Of a stretch of DNA of 26,476 nt, positions 8,135-14,775 are shown one piece after another (within the stretch, counting starts at the first letter, position 1; every line of letters begins with the position of its first letter). Source of the DNA: Streptosporangiaceae bacterium. Its GTDB lineage: Bacteria; Actinomycetota; Actinomycetes; Streptosporangiales; Streptosporangiaceae. The notes beneath the pieces were generated by a model that was not told the origin of the DNA, ran no database searches, and worked only from the letters and a program-made list of their open reading frames with translations. Both the position numbers and the translations under genes were made by a program. The stretch covers positions 1-26,476 of the forward strand of contig JASIGD010000484.1 in the NCBI GenBank assembly GCA_030045295.1, in the 5' to 3' direction.

Positions 8135-8164
8135 GGTGCGTGCACCCATCCAGGTGCACGCACC
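8135..8164 (-). terminator. Perfect 12-bp hairpin downstream of hypX
   Basis: Arms GGTGCGTGCACC (8135-8146) and GGTGCACGCACC (8153-8164) are exact reverse complements around a 6-nt loop, CATCCA. The hairpin starts 31 bp past the hypX stop and precedes the histidine phosphatase gene, so it probably ends the hypX transcript. No U-tract is present. Confidence 0.7.
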
Positions 8165-8195
8165 AGGACAGGCCAGCGCGGCCGCTCGGCCTTCG

Positions 8196-9950
8196 CTAAC
8201 AGGCCGCGGCGGCGACCGCCCCGACCCGCCCGCGACTCCAGGGCCGGGGATGGATCCGGTGCCGGGCCAGGTGGGGCGGCGTGCGCGATGGCTTTTCCTT
8301 GTACACGAAGGCCCGCCGCAGCTGGGCGTACGGCTCGAGCGGGCCGGAGAAGTTGCGGCTCATGATGGCCAGTTCCTCGGCCCGGTACGCGGCCAGCGGC
8401 CGCTGCTTCTCGGCCGCGTCGAGCTGACGCGCCTTGGCGGCCAGCCGCGCTGCGTAGCCCGGGCTCCAGGCCAGCCGCTCGGCCATCTCCGTCACCTGCG
8501 CGCGGTAGCCGGCCGGATCGCCGGTCATCACCTGGTCGACCAGGCCGGAGCGCAGCGCGGCGGCGGGGCTGACCGGCAGGCATTCTTGGGTGAGCCGGGC
8601 CGCCTCCTGCGCGCCGACGCGGCGCGGCAGGGTGTAGGTCCAGTACTCCGAGCCGTGCAGCCCCATCAGGCGGTAGTGCGGGTTTAGCACCGCGCCGGCC
8701 CGGCACCAGACCTGGTCCGCGGCCAGCGCGAGCATCAGGCCGCCGGCCGCGGCGTTGCCCGCGAGCGCCGCGACCGTGAGCCGGTCGGTGGTGGTCAGGA
8801 TCGCTTGCACCAGGTCATCGATGGCGTTGATGTTCCGCCAGGACTCCTCGGCCGGGTCATCGGCCGCCTGGATCACGTTCAGGTGGATGCCGTTGCCGAA
8901 GAAGTCCCTGGGGCCGCCGAGCACGATTACCTTGACCGGGCGGCCCTGGGCGTGCCGGTACGCGGCGAGCAGGCGACGGCACTGACCGGTGCTCATCGCC
9001 CCGCCGGGGAAGCAGAACTCCAGGTAGCCGACTCCGCGGGACTCGCGGTAGCTGATCTGCTGGTAGGTGCGCCGGCCCGGCGGCGTCGCCAGCGGCACCG
9101 GTATCTCCGGCACGCCGGCCAGCAGCCCGCGCAGCGCCAGCGTGGCCGGCAGCTTGAACGTCTTCGGGCCGCCGGGTGCCGGGCGCGCCCGCAGCTGCGG
9201 GATCCAGACCGCCCCGTCCGCGGTCGCCCGGCAGATGGCGCCGTCTCGCCGGGCCAGGATCGTCCCGGGCTCGCCGCGGAGCTCGTCTTCGCGGTGCCCG
9301 CCGACCAGGTAGTACTCGGCCTCGCCGATCACGTCCAGGACGCCGGGGCTGGAATCGGCAGCGCGCAGCTTGGCCAGCACCGCCGAGGTGGGCTCGGCTG
9401 ACCAGTCGATCCTGCGGTCCGGTTGCCGGCAGGGCGGACGGTACCGTCCGGGCACGCCGGGACGGCTGTAGTCAAGCGGCTCAGGCCGGTAGCCGCCCTC
9501 CGCGAACCGCACCACAGCCAGCAGCACCGCCTGCACCGCGGCGTCGGCGACTTCGGTACGGTACAGCGAGCTCTTGCCGACGTCCCGCATGACGAACCCG
9601 GTGCTGGCCCAGATGTCGCCCGCGTCCATCTCCGCGTTCGCCTGCAGCACCGTGACGCCCCAGCGTTCGGCGCCCTCCATGATCGCCCAGTCCAGTGACG
9701 ACGGGCCGCGGTCGCCCTTGGGCCCGGGGTGGACGATGAAGCAGGGGCGGGCCGACCATACATCCGTTGGGATGGCCGTGGTCAGCATCGGCGCGATGAC
9801 CAGGTCGGGATCGTAGCGGCGGACTCCGTCCCGCATCACCTCATCTCCGAGCGCCAGCTCGACCGACACCTCGTGCCCCCGGTCGGCAAGCTCGGCGTGC
9901 ACCCGCTGCGTCATGCTGTTGTAGGCGCTGGACATTAGCAAGACCCGCAT
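8196..9950 (-). CDS. hypX: HypX/HoxX, hydrogenase maturation protein (CO-forming from formyl-THF)
   Basis: The 584-residue two-domain protein matches HypX. The N-terminal half is a formyltransferase-like domain with HPGPKGDRGPSSLDWAI (His74), the signature of N10-formyl-THF binding. The C-terminal half is an enoyl-CoA hydratase/isomerase fold (GGPRDFFGNGIHLN, AALAGNAAAGGLMLALAADQVW, LNPHYRLMGLHGSEYWTYTLPRRVG). In studied bacteria HypX makes CO from formyl-THF, via formyl-CoA, for the Fe(CN)2CO centre of NiFe hydrogenase during aerobic growth. ATG 9950 is preceded by GGGGGGAA. No hydrogenase or other hyp gene lies within this window. The neighbours are a phosphatase downstream and a divergent unknown gene upstream. 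Confidence 0.9.
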   Translation of the reverse strand: MRVLLMSSAYNSMTQRVHAELADRGHEVSVELALGDEVMRDGVRRYDPDLVIAPMLTTAIPTDVWSARPCFIVHPGPKGDRGPSSLDWAIMEGAERWGVTVLQANAEMDAGDIWASTGFVMRDVGKSSLYRTEVADAAVQAVLLAVVRFAEGGYRPEPLDYSRPGVPGRYRPPCRQPDRRIDWSAEPTSAVLAKLRAADSSPGVLDVIGEAEYYLVGGHREDELRGEPGTILARRDGAICRATADGAVWIPQLRARPAPGGPKTFKLPATLALRGLLAGVPEIPVPLATPPGRRTYQQISYRESRGVGYLEFCFPGGAMSTGQCRRLLAAYRHAQGRPVKVIVLGGPRDFFGNGIHLNVIQAADDPAEESWRNINAIDDLVQAILTTTDRLTVAALAGNAAAGGLMLALAADQVWCRAGAVLNPHYRLMGLHGSEYWTYTLPRRVGAQEAARLTQECLPVSPAAALRSGLVDQVMTGDPAGYRAQVTEMAERLAWSPGYAARLAAKARQLDAAEKQRPLAAYRAEELAIMSRNFSGPLEPYAQLRRAFVYKEKPSRTPPHLARHRIHPRPWSRGRVGAVAAAAC

Positions 9951-10112
9951 GAACGTTTCCCCCCGCCTCGGCCCGGCCGGACCGTCTTTCTTAGCCGGAG
10001 CGTGCCGGCGCGTCGTTGATGCACGGTTAAGGCCCGGATCTCGGTCGCGCGGACCTTGGTCATCGGCGGCGTTGCCCCGTCCACCCACCCGGCGCCGAAC
10101 GGCCAGGCAGCG

Positions 10113-10124
10113 GTCATTGATGAC
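10113..10124. promoter_or_regulatory. Palindrome upstream of hypX and the divergent unknown gene
   Basis: GTCATTGATGAC is a 5-2-5 palindrome in the 252-bp divergent region, 163 bp before the hypX start and 79 bp before the 10203 start. It is a plausible regulator site for either gene. No regulator can be assigned. Confidence 0.3.
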
Positions 10125-10202
10125 ACCGCAAGCAGGACGCTAGGCTGCGTGAATAACTAAGCGGTTGGCCGCGGTGACTGCCGCGGCCGGGGAGGAGCCG
10201 CA

Positions 10203-10580
10203 GTGGGCGAATGGTGGGCCGCCGCCGTGTCCGCGGCCGGGGAGCAGCCTCCCGCGGACCTTTCCGAAGCCGCGGCCGAGGAACTGATCGCTCTGTGGAG
10301 CGATCTTGACCAGGCGGTACGGCGGGCGGCGGACCGTGCCTGGTCGGTGGAGTGCGACGCGCTGGTGGTCCGGATTGTCATGCTGAGCCGGCTCACCGAG
10401 GCGACGCCGTGGCAGTGGATACCAACGTCGCTGCTGGACAGCCGCATCTATCAGGGCGTCCTGGAGTCGGCCGGGATCGCGTTCACCCCGCCCTGCCCGG
10501 CCGCGAACCTGGTCGGCCTGCCCGGCCCGGCCGGGAGCCCGCCCGCCCGACCGCGAGCCTGGTCGGCGGACCGGGCGTGA
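10203..10580 (+). CDS. Hypothetical protein (125 aa)
   Basis: I do not recognise this protein. The GTG start has an excellent ribosome site (GGGGAGGAG, 6 nt upstream), and codon third positions are strongly G/C through residue 100, so it is likely real. The product starts MGEWWAAAVSAAGEQ and is predicted to be mostly helical (AEELIALWSDLDQAVRRAADRAWSVECDALVVRIVMLSRL). It ends in a Pro/Ala/Arg-rich tail (GPAGSPPARPRAWSADRA) that looks like degenerate repeat sequence. No signal peptide or membrane span is seen. It is divergent from hypX. A 19-bp near-repeat links the ribosome-site region (10181-10199) to the coding start (10231-10249). Confidence 0.65.
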   Translation: MGEWWAAAVSAAGEQPPADLSEAAAEELIALWSDLDQAVRRAADRAWSVECDALVVRIVMLSRLTEATPWQWIPTSLLDSRIYQGVLESAGIAFTPPCPAANLVGLPGPAGSPPARPRAWSADRA

Positions 10581-10604
10581 CCCCCGGAGCCTGGCCGGCG
10601 GACC
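10555..10604 (+). repeat. Direct repeat across the stop codon of the 125-residue gene
   Basis: GAGCCTGGTCGGCGGACC (10555-10572) recurs with one mismatch as GAGCCTGGCCGGCGGACC (10587-10604), 32 bp apart and straddling the TGA at 10578-10580. A weaker relative starts at 10505 (GAACCTGGTCGGC). The last 25 codons and the sequence just past the stop appear to have grown by local duplication. Confidence 0.5.
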
Positions 10605-10766
10605 ACGATTGCACTCGGCCGGATCCACACACCCGCCGGCCAGCCCTTCGGCCAGCTTCCAGATTACTTACAGCTCTAATCCAGTAGATAGTCAGGCTTA
10701 TCAGCGATAGTCAAGGTGGCTCTTCCCGGCGCGTGCTCCAGACCGTGCCGGGCTGAGTTCAAGAGC

Positions 10767-10796
10767 GCGTCCCGCCGGCCCGGGCCGGCGGGACGC
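10767..10796. repeat. 30-bp perfect palindrome (possible terminator)
   Basis: GCGTCCCGCCGGCCC (10767-10781) is followed directly by its exact reverse complement (10782-10796) with no spacer. It is 187 bp past the stop of the 125-residue gene. As RNA it would fold into a very stable stem closed by its own centre. It could be a terminator for that gene or a dyad repeat. Confidence 0.65.
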
Positions 10797-11003
10797 CCTC
10801 GCCACGTGCTCCGCACCATGCGTCCGCAGCCGAAGATTGCGGTTGATCCGGGTTCTGCGGTTGTTCCGGTGCACTATGATCTACCTTTTCCGCCGCGAAG
10901 CCCGAATCAACCGCGAAAATCCCCAATCCTGTCGAACGTACACGTGAGACGGGGCGGGCACGCGCTTGTCAAGCGCACGCCTTCAGGATCCGAGCGTCGG
11001 CCT

Positions 11004-11039
11004 CCGGCGCTTCGCGCACGGACCTTTACGAAGCGCCGG
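11004..11039. repeat. 11-bp stem hairpin in the noncoding region
   Basis: CCGGCGCTTCG (11004-11014) and CGAAGCGCCGG (11029-11039) are exact reverse complements around a 14-nt loop. No gene ends nearby, so a terminator role is less obvious than part of a structured RNA or a repeat. Confidence 0.5.
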
Positions 11040-11484
11040 GCTGTCCCAGGCAATGGGGCACGCAGGAGCCGTTAAAACCCAACGTCGAGCACGATTGCGT
11101 CTAAATCCGGCATCGCTTGACGTCACCAAAAATTCGCCCCGGAATACGCTCCAAATCCGCGAAAAAGTTATCCGGAATACGGCCCGAATACCGTCCAGGA
11201 TCTTCCTCGGCCAGCCTGTCCCGCTACCTGACCCATACAGGTTAACAGCAGTCGTCCTGGCGGTGACCTGTAGATTCCGCCGGGTGATCGCCTCTAGGGC
11301 CAGGCCCACCAAACATGTCCCAGCCGACCTGTCCGTCACAACGACCCCACCGGCGCCCTTGGTTACCGGCCATCCGGGGTACCGCGACACGCCGGCCGTC
11401 CAATGCGGCAAAAACCAGTAATCGTGCCCGCAGATTCGAGATAATCGGCTGGTAAGTCGAACAGCGCCGGAGTGGAGAGAGCAG

Positions 11485-11766
11485 TTGATCAAGACAACCA
11501 AGCCCGGGCGTGACGGCACGGTCCGCGTCACTTTTGCGTTGCCCGCCGATGAGCCGGACGCAGCCGTCTCGGTAGTGGGAAGCTTCAACGACTGGAACCC
11601 CTTCGCCCATCCCCTGCGGCGTCGCGCGAACCAGACCCGGAGCGCCGCCGTCACCGTTCCCGCCGGCAGCACCCTGCACTTCCGCTACCTCGCCGACGGC
11701 GGGGTATGGTTCGACGACGACACTCTGCCCGCCGCCGACGGTCGCGACGTAGCCATCACGGTCTGA
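11485..11766 (+). CDS. Isoamylase/AMPK-type glycogen-binding E-set domain protein (93 aa)
   Basis: This small single-domain protein reads VRVTFALPADEPDAAVSVVGSFNDWNPFAHPLRRR, then VPAGSTLHFRYLADGGVWFDDD. This is the E-set/CBM48-like pattern (xGxFNxW, then F-R-Y-x-x-D-G) found in glycogen-branching enzymes and the AMPK beta subunit. The TTG start at 11485 lies about 6 nt after GGAGAG, and the N-terminus MIKTTKPGRDGTVRVTF matches the usual start of such stand-alone actinobacterial proteins. It has no catalytic domain and no signal peptide, so it is probably a cytoplasmic carbohydrate-binding or adaptor module. There is a 900-bp gap before it and no partner gene beside it. The exact ligand is unknown. 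Confidence 0.8.
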   Translation: MIKTTKPGRDGTVRVTFALPADEPDAAVSVVGSFNDWNPFAHPLRRRANQTRSAAVTVPAGSTLHFRYLADGGVWFDDDTLPAADGRDVAITV

Positions 11767-12298
11767 CCGGGCCGCCGCTGCCCCTCCCTGGGCTGATGTG
11801 GAACCGGCCTGAAGATGTCGTCTAAGCTCAGCGGCCGTCGACGTGCTCGAGGCCGACGGCTACCTGCTGGGCGCCCAGTGCAGTCAGCGTTAATACCCCT
11901 TTGGCGGACTTGGCCCGCAAACGAAGCAGCCAGAAGCTACCGGGCTGACCCGAGGCGCAGCTAGGGTTTCCGGCTGTCGCTCAGGCGCCAGACACCGAAC
12001 CATCGCTCAAGGACGCTGAGCCGCGCCGGACGTACTCGAACTCGCGTAACTCTCCTGCCGCGGCCGCGCCCCGAGCACGCCTTGCCTCGTGCCAAGGGCC
12101 AGGCCCCTCGCAGTTCCCCCCGAACCCCTGATGAATCCCCTCGAAGCACCGGCGAGCCTTGGGCCTGGCGCTAGCGGACCGTGGCCGGCGTCCCTGCCAT
12201 GACCCCGGTAGCGCCGCCGACCGGGCGCACCAGCCGCACCGGCGAGTCGCGTCGGCCATACACAGGCCGACAGACATTTCAATGACCCAGGAGGTCTC
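11767..12298. other. 532-bp intergenic region holding a gene remnant
   Basis: Apart from the approximately 54-bp flavodoxin-gene remnant at 11823-11876, I see no coding frame and no RNA gene. The last 20 bp hold the AGGAGG ribosome site of the lectin gene. Minus-strand frames here lack start signals and coding bias. Confidence 0.5.
11823..11876 (+). pseudogene. Remnant of the flavodoxin-like gene (copy 1) with internal deletion
   Basis: TAAGCTCAGCG, the -10 and leader segment found before the intact gene at 14298, is fused directly to a coding stretch beginning GCGGCCGTCGACGTGCTCG that matches the truncated copy from 13303. The start codon and about 45 codons are missing. The join sits on a shared GCG, suggesting deletion by short homology. 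The coding part differs from copy 2 at only about two positions and stops matching after the codons for LLG. Confidence 0.75.
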
Positions 12299-12877
12299 GT
12301 GAAAATCCGCATAACCCTAGCCGCGGCAGCACTCGGCGTGGCTGGCACCATGCTCGGCCTGGCCGCGGCCACGCCCGCAGACGCGGCCACCACCGTGTCC
12401 GCTCACGCAAGCTTGTCAGCAGACTCGGACTCCGGGCCTGGTTTCACGCTTGTGAACTATAACTCTGGCGATTGCTTGGGTATCCTCGGCGGGGCCGATG
12501 ACGCGCCTGCCGTGCAGTGGCCGTGCGACGGGTCGGCGAACCAGACCTGGACGTTCGGTCGGGAGTACGGCAATAGCCTTTACTTCCAGCTCGTCAACGG
12601 AGACGGCCAGTGCCTGGGCGTGCTCGGCGGCAGCACGGCCGAAGGCGCATCCGTTTACGGCTGGTCGTGCCTTGGCCCGGATCATCCGGACCAGTACTGG
12701 GAAAAAGTCCGGTCTACCAGTGACCCCGACTACCGCTACTTGGTAAACCTCAACTCGGGCCTGGTGGTCGGCGTTTTGGGGAACAGCACGGCGGAGGGCG
12801 CGTCTGTCGTCCAGTGGGCCAATCAGAACACCGAGAACAACCAGCTCTGGGAGCTCACAGCTCAGTCGTCCAGCTAG
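12299..12877 (+). CDS. Secreted ricin B-type (beta-trefoil) lectin domain protein
   Basis: The 192-residue protein has a clear signal peptide (MKIRITLAAAALGVAGTM..., cleavage near ATPADA-A at residue 29 or 30), then one beta-trefoil. Three repeats can be aligned: GDCLGILGG...NQTWTF (57-86), GQCLGVLGG...DQYWE (103-135) and LVVGVLGN...NQLWEL (155-186), each with a QxW-like motif. Cys59/Cys76 and Cys105/Cys124 could form the usual disulfides; the third repeat lacks cysteines. The domain would bind sugars outside the cell. There is no catalytic domain. The GTG start has AGGAGG 5 nt upstream. It is monocistronic, with a hairpin 95 bp after the stop. Confidence 0.85.
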   Translation: MKIRITLAAAALGVAGTMLGLAAATPADAATTVSAHASLSADSDSGPGFTLVNYNSGDCLGILGGADDAPAVQWPCDGSANQTWTFGREYGNSLYFQLVNGDGQCLGVLGGSTAEGASVYGWSCLGPDHPDQYWEKVRSTSDPDYRYLVNLNSGLVVGVLGNSTAEGASVVQWANQNTENNQLWELTAQSSS

Positions 12878-12971
12878 CCCGGACGCCTGCTTGGAGCGCC
12901 TGGCCTCACGTCCTCGGCTGCCGCAGCATGTGGACCTTGCCGAATGTGTGGCGACGGGCACGCATCCTGAA

Positions 12972-13010
12972 CGCGGCCTGGGAATCCTGACCGGGGATCC
13001 CCAGGCCGCG
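12972..13010 (+). terminator. Hairpin downstream of the lectin gene
   Basis: CGCGGCCTGGG (12972-12982) and CCCAGGCCGCG (13000-13010) form a perfect 11-bp stem around a 17-nt loop, 95 bp after the lectin stop. A smaller hairpin, GTGCGG/CCGCAC, follows at 13084-13102. It is a probable terminator without a U-tract. Confidence 0.5.
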
Positions 13011-13170
13011 CCACCGTGGCCGCCCGCTGGAGGGCGTCCTGTTGACCGGCGGCGACCCTGTCGCTGGCCGAGCACGTTGCGATGTGCGGCAGTAGTCCGC
13101 ACCGCGTCCGGTACGGGCACTACGTCGCCCACCGGGGCTAGCTCGCTCCGCGCGGCTAAGCTCTGCGATC

Positions 13171-13350
13171 ATGCCGAGGCTGCTGGTCGTTCATCACACG
13201 CCGTCGCCCGCGCTGCAGGAGATGTTCGAGGCCGCGGTCAGCGGAGCACGGACCGATGAGGTCGAGGGCGTCGAGGTGGTGATCAGGCCTGCCCTTACCG
13301 CGGCGGCCGTCGACGTACTCGAGGCCGACGGCTACCTGCTGGGCACCCCG
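13171..13350 (+). pseudogene. Truncated flavodoxin-like FMN gene (copy 2)
   Basis: From the ATG, the first 60 codons (MPRLLVVHHTPSPALQEMFE ... DVLEADGYLLGTP) are about 89% identical in DNA to the intact gene at 14312, and most differences are synonymous. After LLGTP the similarity stops. The intact gene continues ANIGYMSGALKHFFDG, the FMN-contact loop, but this copy runs into unrelated sequence (VQSVLGTLRRLWPARNP) to a stop at 13572. Without the FMN loop and second half it should not work as a flavoprotein. The -10-like TAAGCT (13157-13162) is kept 8 nt before the ATG. The unique tail at 13351-13572 resembles nothing I recognise. Confidence 0.8.
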
Positions 13351-13569
13351 GTACAGAGCGTGTTAGGTACTCTTCGGCGCCTGTGGCCTGCAAGAAACCC
13401 GACCGAGTTCCACCGGGATCGGGCAGGGCAGAGCCGGTGCCTACGTCTACCCGGCTCACCTCAGCATTCTCAGCTGTCCCGGGCGCGCGGCTCATCAACC
13501 CGCAGATTCAACTACCGCCGACCTCGGACTGCTCACCGCACAAGATCGCGTCATTTCGGCAATTCTCAG

Positions 13570-13575
13570 TAGTTT
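13570..13575 (+). promoter_or_regulatory. Candidate -10 box of the DinB gene
   Basis: TAGTTT matches TANNNT and ends 6 nt before the ATG at 13582. There is no Shine-Dalgarno sequence in the preceding 20 nt, so a leaderless transcript is likely. A -35 is not obvious. Confidence 0.35.
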
Positions 13576-13581
13576 GAATCC

Positions 13582-14133
13582 ATGACGAGAAGTGAGGCAC
13601 TAGCGGAGCAACTGGACTGGCACTGGCGCGAGCACCTGCGGCCGCGGCTCGACGGTCTTACCGATGAGGAGTACTTCTGGGAGCCGGTGCGCGGCTGCTG
13701 GAGCATCCGGCCGCGCGGCACCTCGACCGCGCCGATATCGGGGGGCTCGGGGGAGTGGACCTTGGATTTCGCGTCCCCCGACCCGGTGCCGGCGCCGGTG
13801 ACCACGATCGCCTGGCGGCTGGCGCACATCATCGTCGGGTGCCTGGGCTATCGGGTCGGATGGTACTTCGACGGCCCGGAAGTCGACTTCAACACGTTCG
13901 CCTACGCGGGGACCGCTGACGAGGCGCTCGAGCAGCTCGACGAGACGTATCAGAAATGGAACACGGGGGTCCGCGGGCTTTCAGACACTGACCTGGCGAA
14001 ACCCCCGGTCGGGCCGGTGGAAGGAGCTGACCCGTTTCCCATGGAGGGTCTCGTCCTGCACATCAACAAGGAGCTGATCCATCACGGCGCCGAGATCTCC
14101 CTGCTGCGTGACCTGTACCGCTGGCGGGACTGA
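13582..14133 (+). CDS. DinB/YfiT-like superfamily protein (putative metal-binding four-helix bundle)
   Basis: The 183-residue protein has the DinB_2 pattern. A first helix reads LDWHWREHLRPRLDGLTDEEYFWEP and is followed by WSIRPR. The metal-ligand histidines expected of the fold are in WRLAHIIVG and near the C-terminus in INKELIHHGAEISLLRDLY. Family members are often thiol-dependent transferases or detoxification enzymes, but most are uncharacterised, so no reaction is claimed. There is no signal peptide. The start is ATG 13582 with a -10-like TAGTTT 6 nt upstream and no ribosome site. It lies between the truncated and intact copies of the flavodoxin-like gene. Confidence 0.85.
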   Translation: MTRSEALAEQLDWHWREHLRPRLDGLTDEEYFWEPVRGCWSIRPRGTSTAPISGGSGEWTLDFASPDPVPAPVTTIAWRLAHIIVGCLGYRVGWYFDGPEVDFNTFAYAGTADEALEQLDETYQKWNTGVRGLSDTDLAKPPVGPVEGADPFPMEGLVLHINKELIHHGAEISLLRDLYRWRD

Positions 14134-14297
14134 GCTGTTCGGCGGGGAATGCCCCAGGTGGAACGGACGAGGGCCCATCCGGGCTGTATCGCAGGAGAGC
14201 CGACTCAACTCGAAGGGGTGGCGGCGCAGCGGCGGAGTCAGGTCGGTGTAGCCTCGCTCCCCGTTCGGTGAGGTGGAGCAGAGCGGAGCCACGGGGT

Positions 14298-14303
14298 TAA
14301 GCT
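14298..14303 (+). promoter_or_regulatory. Conserved -10-like box before the flavodoxin-like gene copies
   Basis: TAAGCT lies 8 nt before the ATG at 14312. The same box is present before the truncated copy (13157-13162) and in the remnant (11823-11828). Sequence upstream of it differs among the three, so the box marks the 5' limit of their similarity. Its place suits a -10 element for leaderless mRNA. Confidence 0.5.
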
Positions 14304-14311
14304 CAGCGATC

Positions 14312-14764
14312 ATGCCGAGGCTGCTGGTCGTCCATCACACGCCGTCGCCGGCCTTGCAGGAGATGTTCGAGGCTGCGGTCAGCGGAGCACGGACTGACGA
14401 GATCGAGGGCGTTGAGGTGATGATCAGGCCGGCCCTGACTGCGGCGGCGGCCGACGTGCTCGAGGCCGACGGGTACCTGCTCGGCACGCCCGCCAACATC
14501 GGCTATATGTCCGGTGCCCTCAAGCACTTCTTTGACGGCATCTACTATCCGTGCCTGGAAGCGACGAGGCGGCGGCCCTACGGCCTGTACGTGCACGGCG
14601 GCACGGACACCGGCGGCGCGGTCCGCGCGGTCGAGTCGATCGCCACCGGCCTGCAGTGGCGGGCGGTCCGGCCGCCGGTCCGCGTCACCGGCACTGTCGG
14701 CCGGCCGGACCTTGAGGCCTGCTGGGAGTTGGGCGCGCTGCTCGCCGCCGAACTCGGCGGATGA
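14312..14764 (+). CDS. Flavodoxin-like NAD(P)H-dependent FMN reductase family protein
   Basis: The 150-residue protein starts MPRLLVVHHTPSPALQEMFEAAV, where the phosphate-binding loop would be. It carries the FMN-contact motif GTPANIGYMSGALKHFFDGIYYPC typical of the flavodoxin/WrbA/FMN-reductase fold, then YGLYVHGGTDTGGAVRAVESI. It is shorter than WrbA (about 200 residues). It probably binds FMN and takes part in electron transfer or quinone/azo-type reduction; substrate unknown. ATG 14312 was chosen over an upstream GTG (14273) because the two homologous copies begin at this ATG and the TAAGCT box precedes it. The stop overlaps an ATG at 14761 (ATGA), but the decarboxylase itself probably starts at 14947. 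Confidence 0.85.
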   Translation: MPRLLVVHHTPSPALQEMFEAAVSGARTDEIEGVEVMIRPALTAAAADVLEADGYLLGTPANIGYMSGALKHFFDGIYYPCLEATRRRPYGLYVHGGTDTGGAVRAVESIATGLQWRAVRPPVRVTGTVGRPDLEACWELGALLAAELGG

Positions 14765-14775
14765 TCGCCGCCCGG

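Larger units (their letters stand above)
10581..11484. other. 904-bp noncoding stretch rich in hairpins, no credible gene
   Basis: I find no reading frame with coding-like third positions and no tRNA or rRNA signal. Composition is patchy, with AT-richer islands at about 10660-10715 and 11095-11185. It contains a 30-bp perfect palindrome (10767-10796), an 11-bp stem hairpin (11004-11039), a 7-bp palindrome GCGCTTG/CAAGCGC (10962-10976), GATAGTC repeated 19 bp apart (10687 and 10706), and a long-range inverted pair: GCGGTTGATCCGGG near 10839 and CCCGAATCAACCGC near 10900. GGAATACG-like words recur at 11140-11192. It may be decayed mobile or repeat DNA, or hold an RNA gene. Confidence 0.5.

Noticed and set aside
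10983..11679. Minus-strand open frames of 229 and 145 codons
   Set aside because: They run antisense through the glycogen-binding-like gene, have no ribosome site and show no coding-type third positions in the noncoding part.
13351..13581. Insertion sequence at the break of the truncated flavodoxin gene
   Set aside because: No terminal inverted repeats, target duplication or transposase fragment could be found, and the second half of the gene does not resume afterwards.
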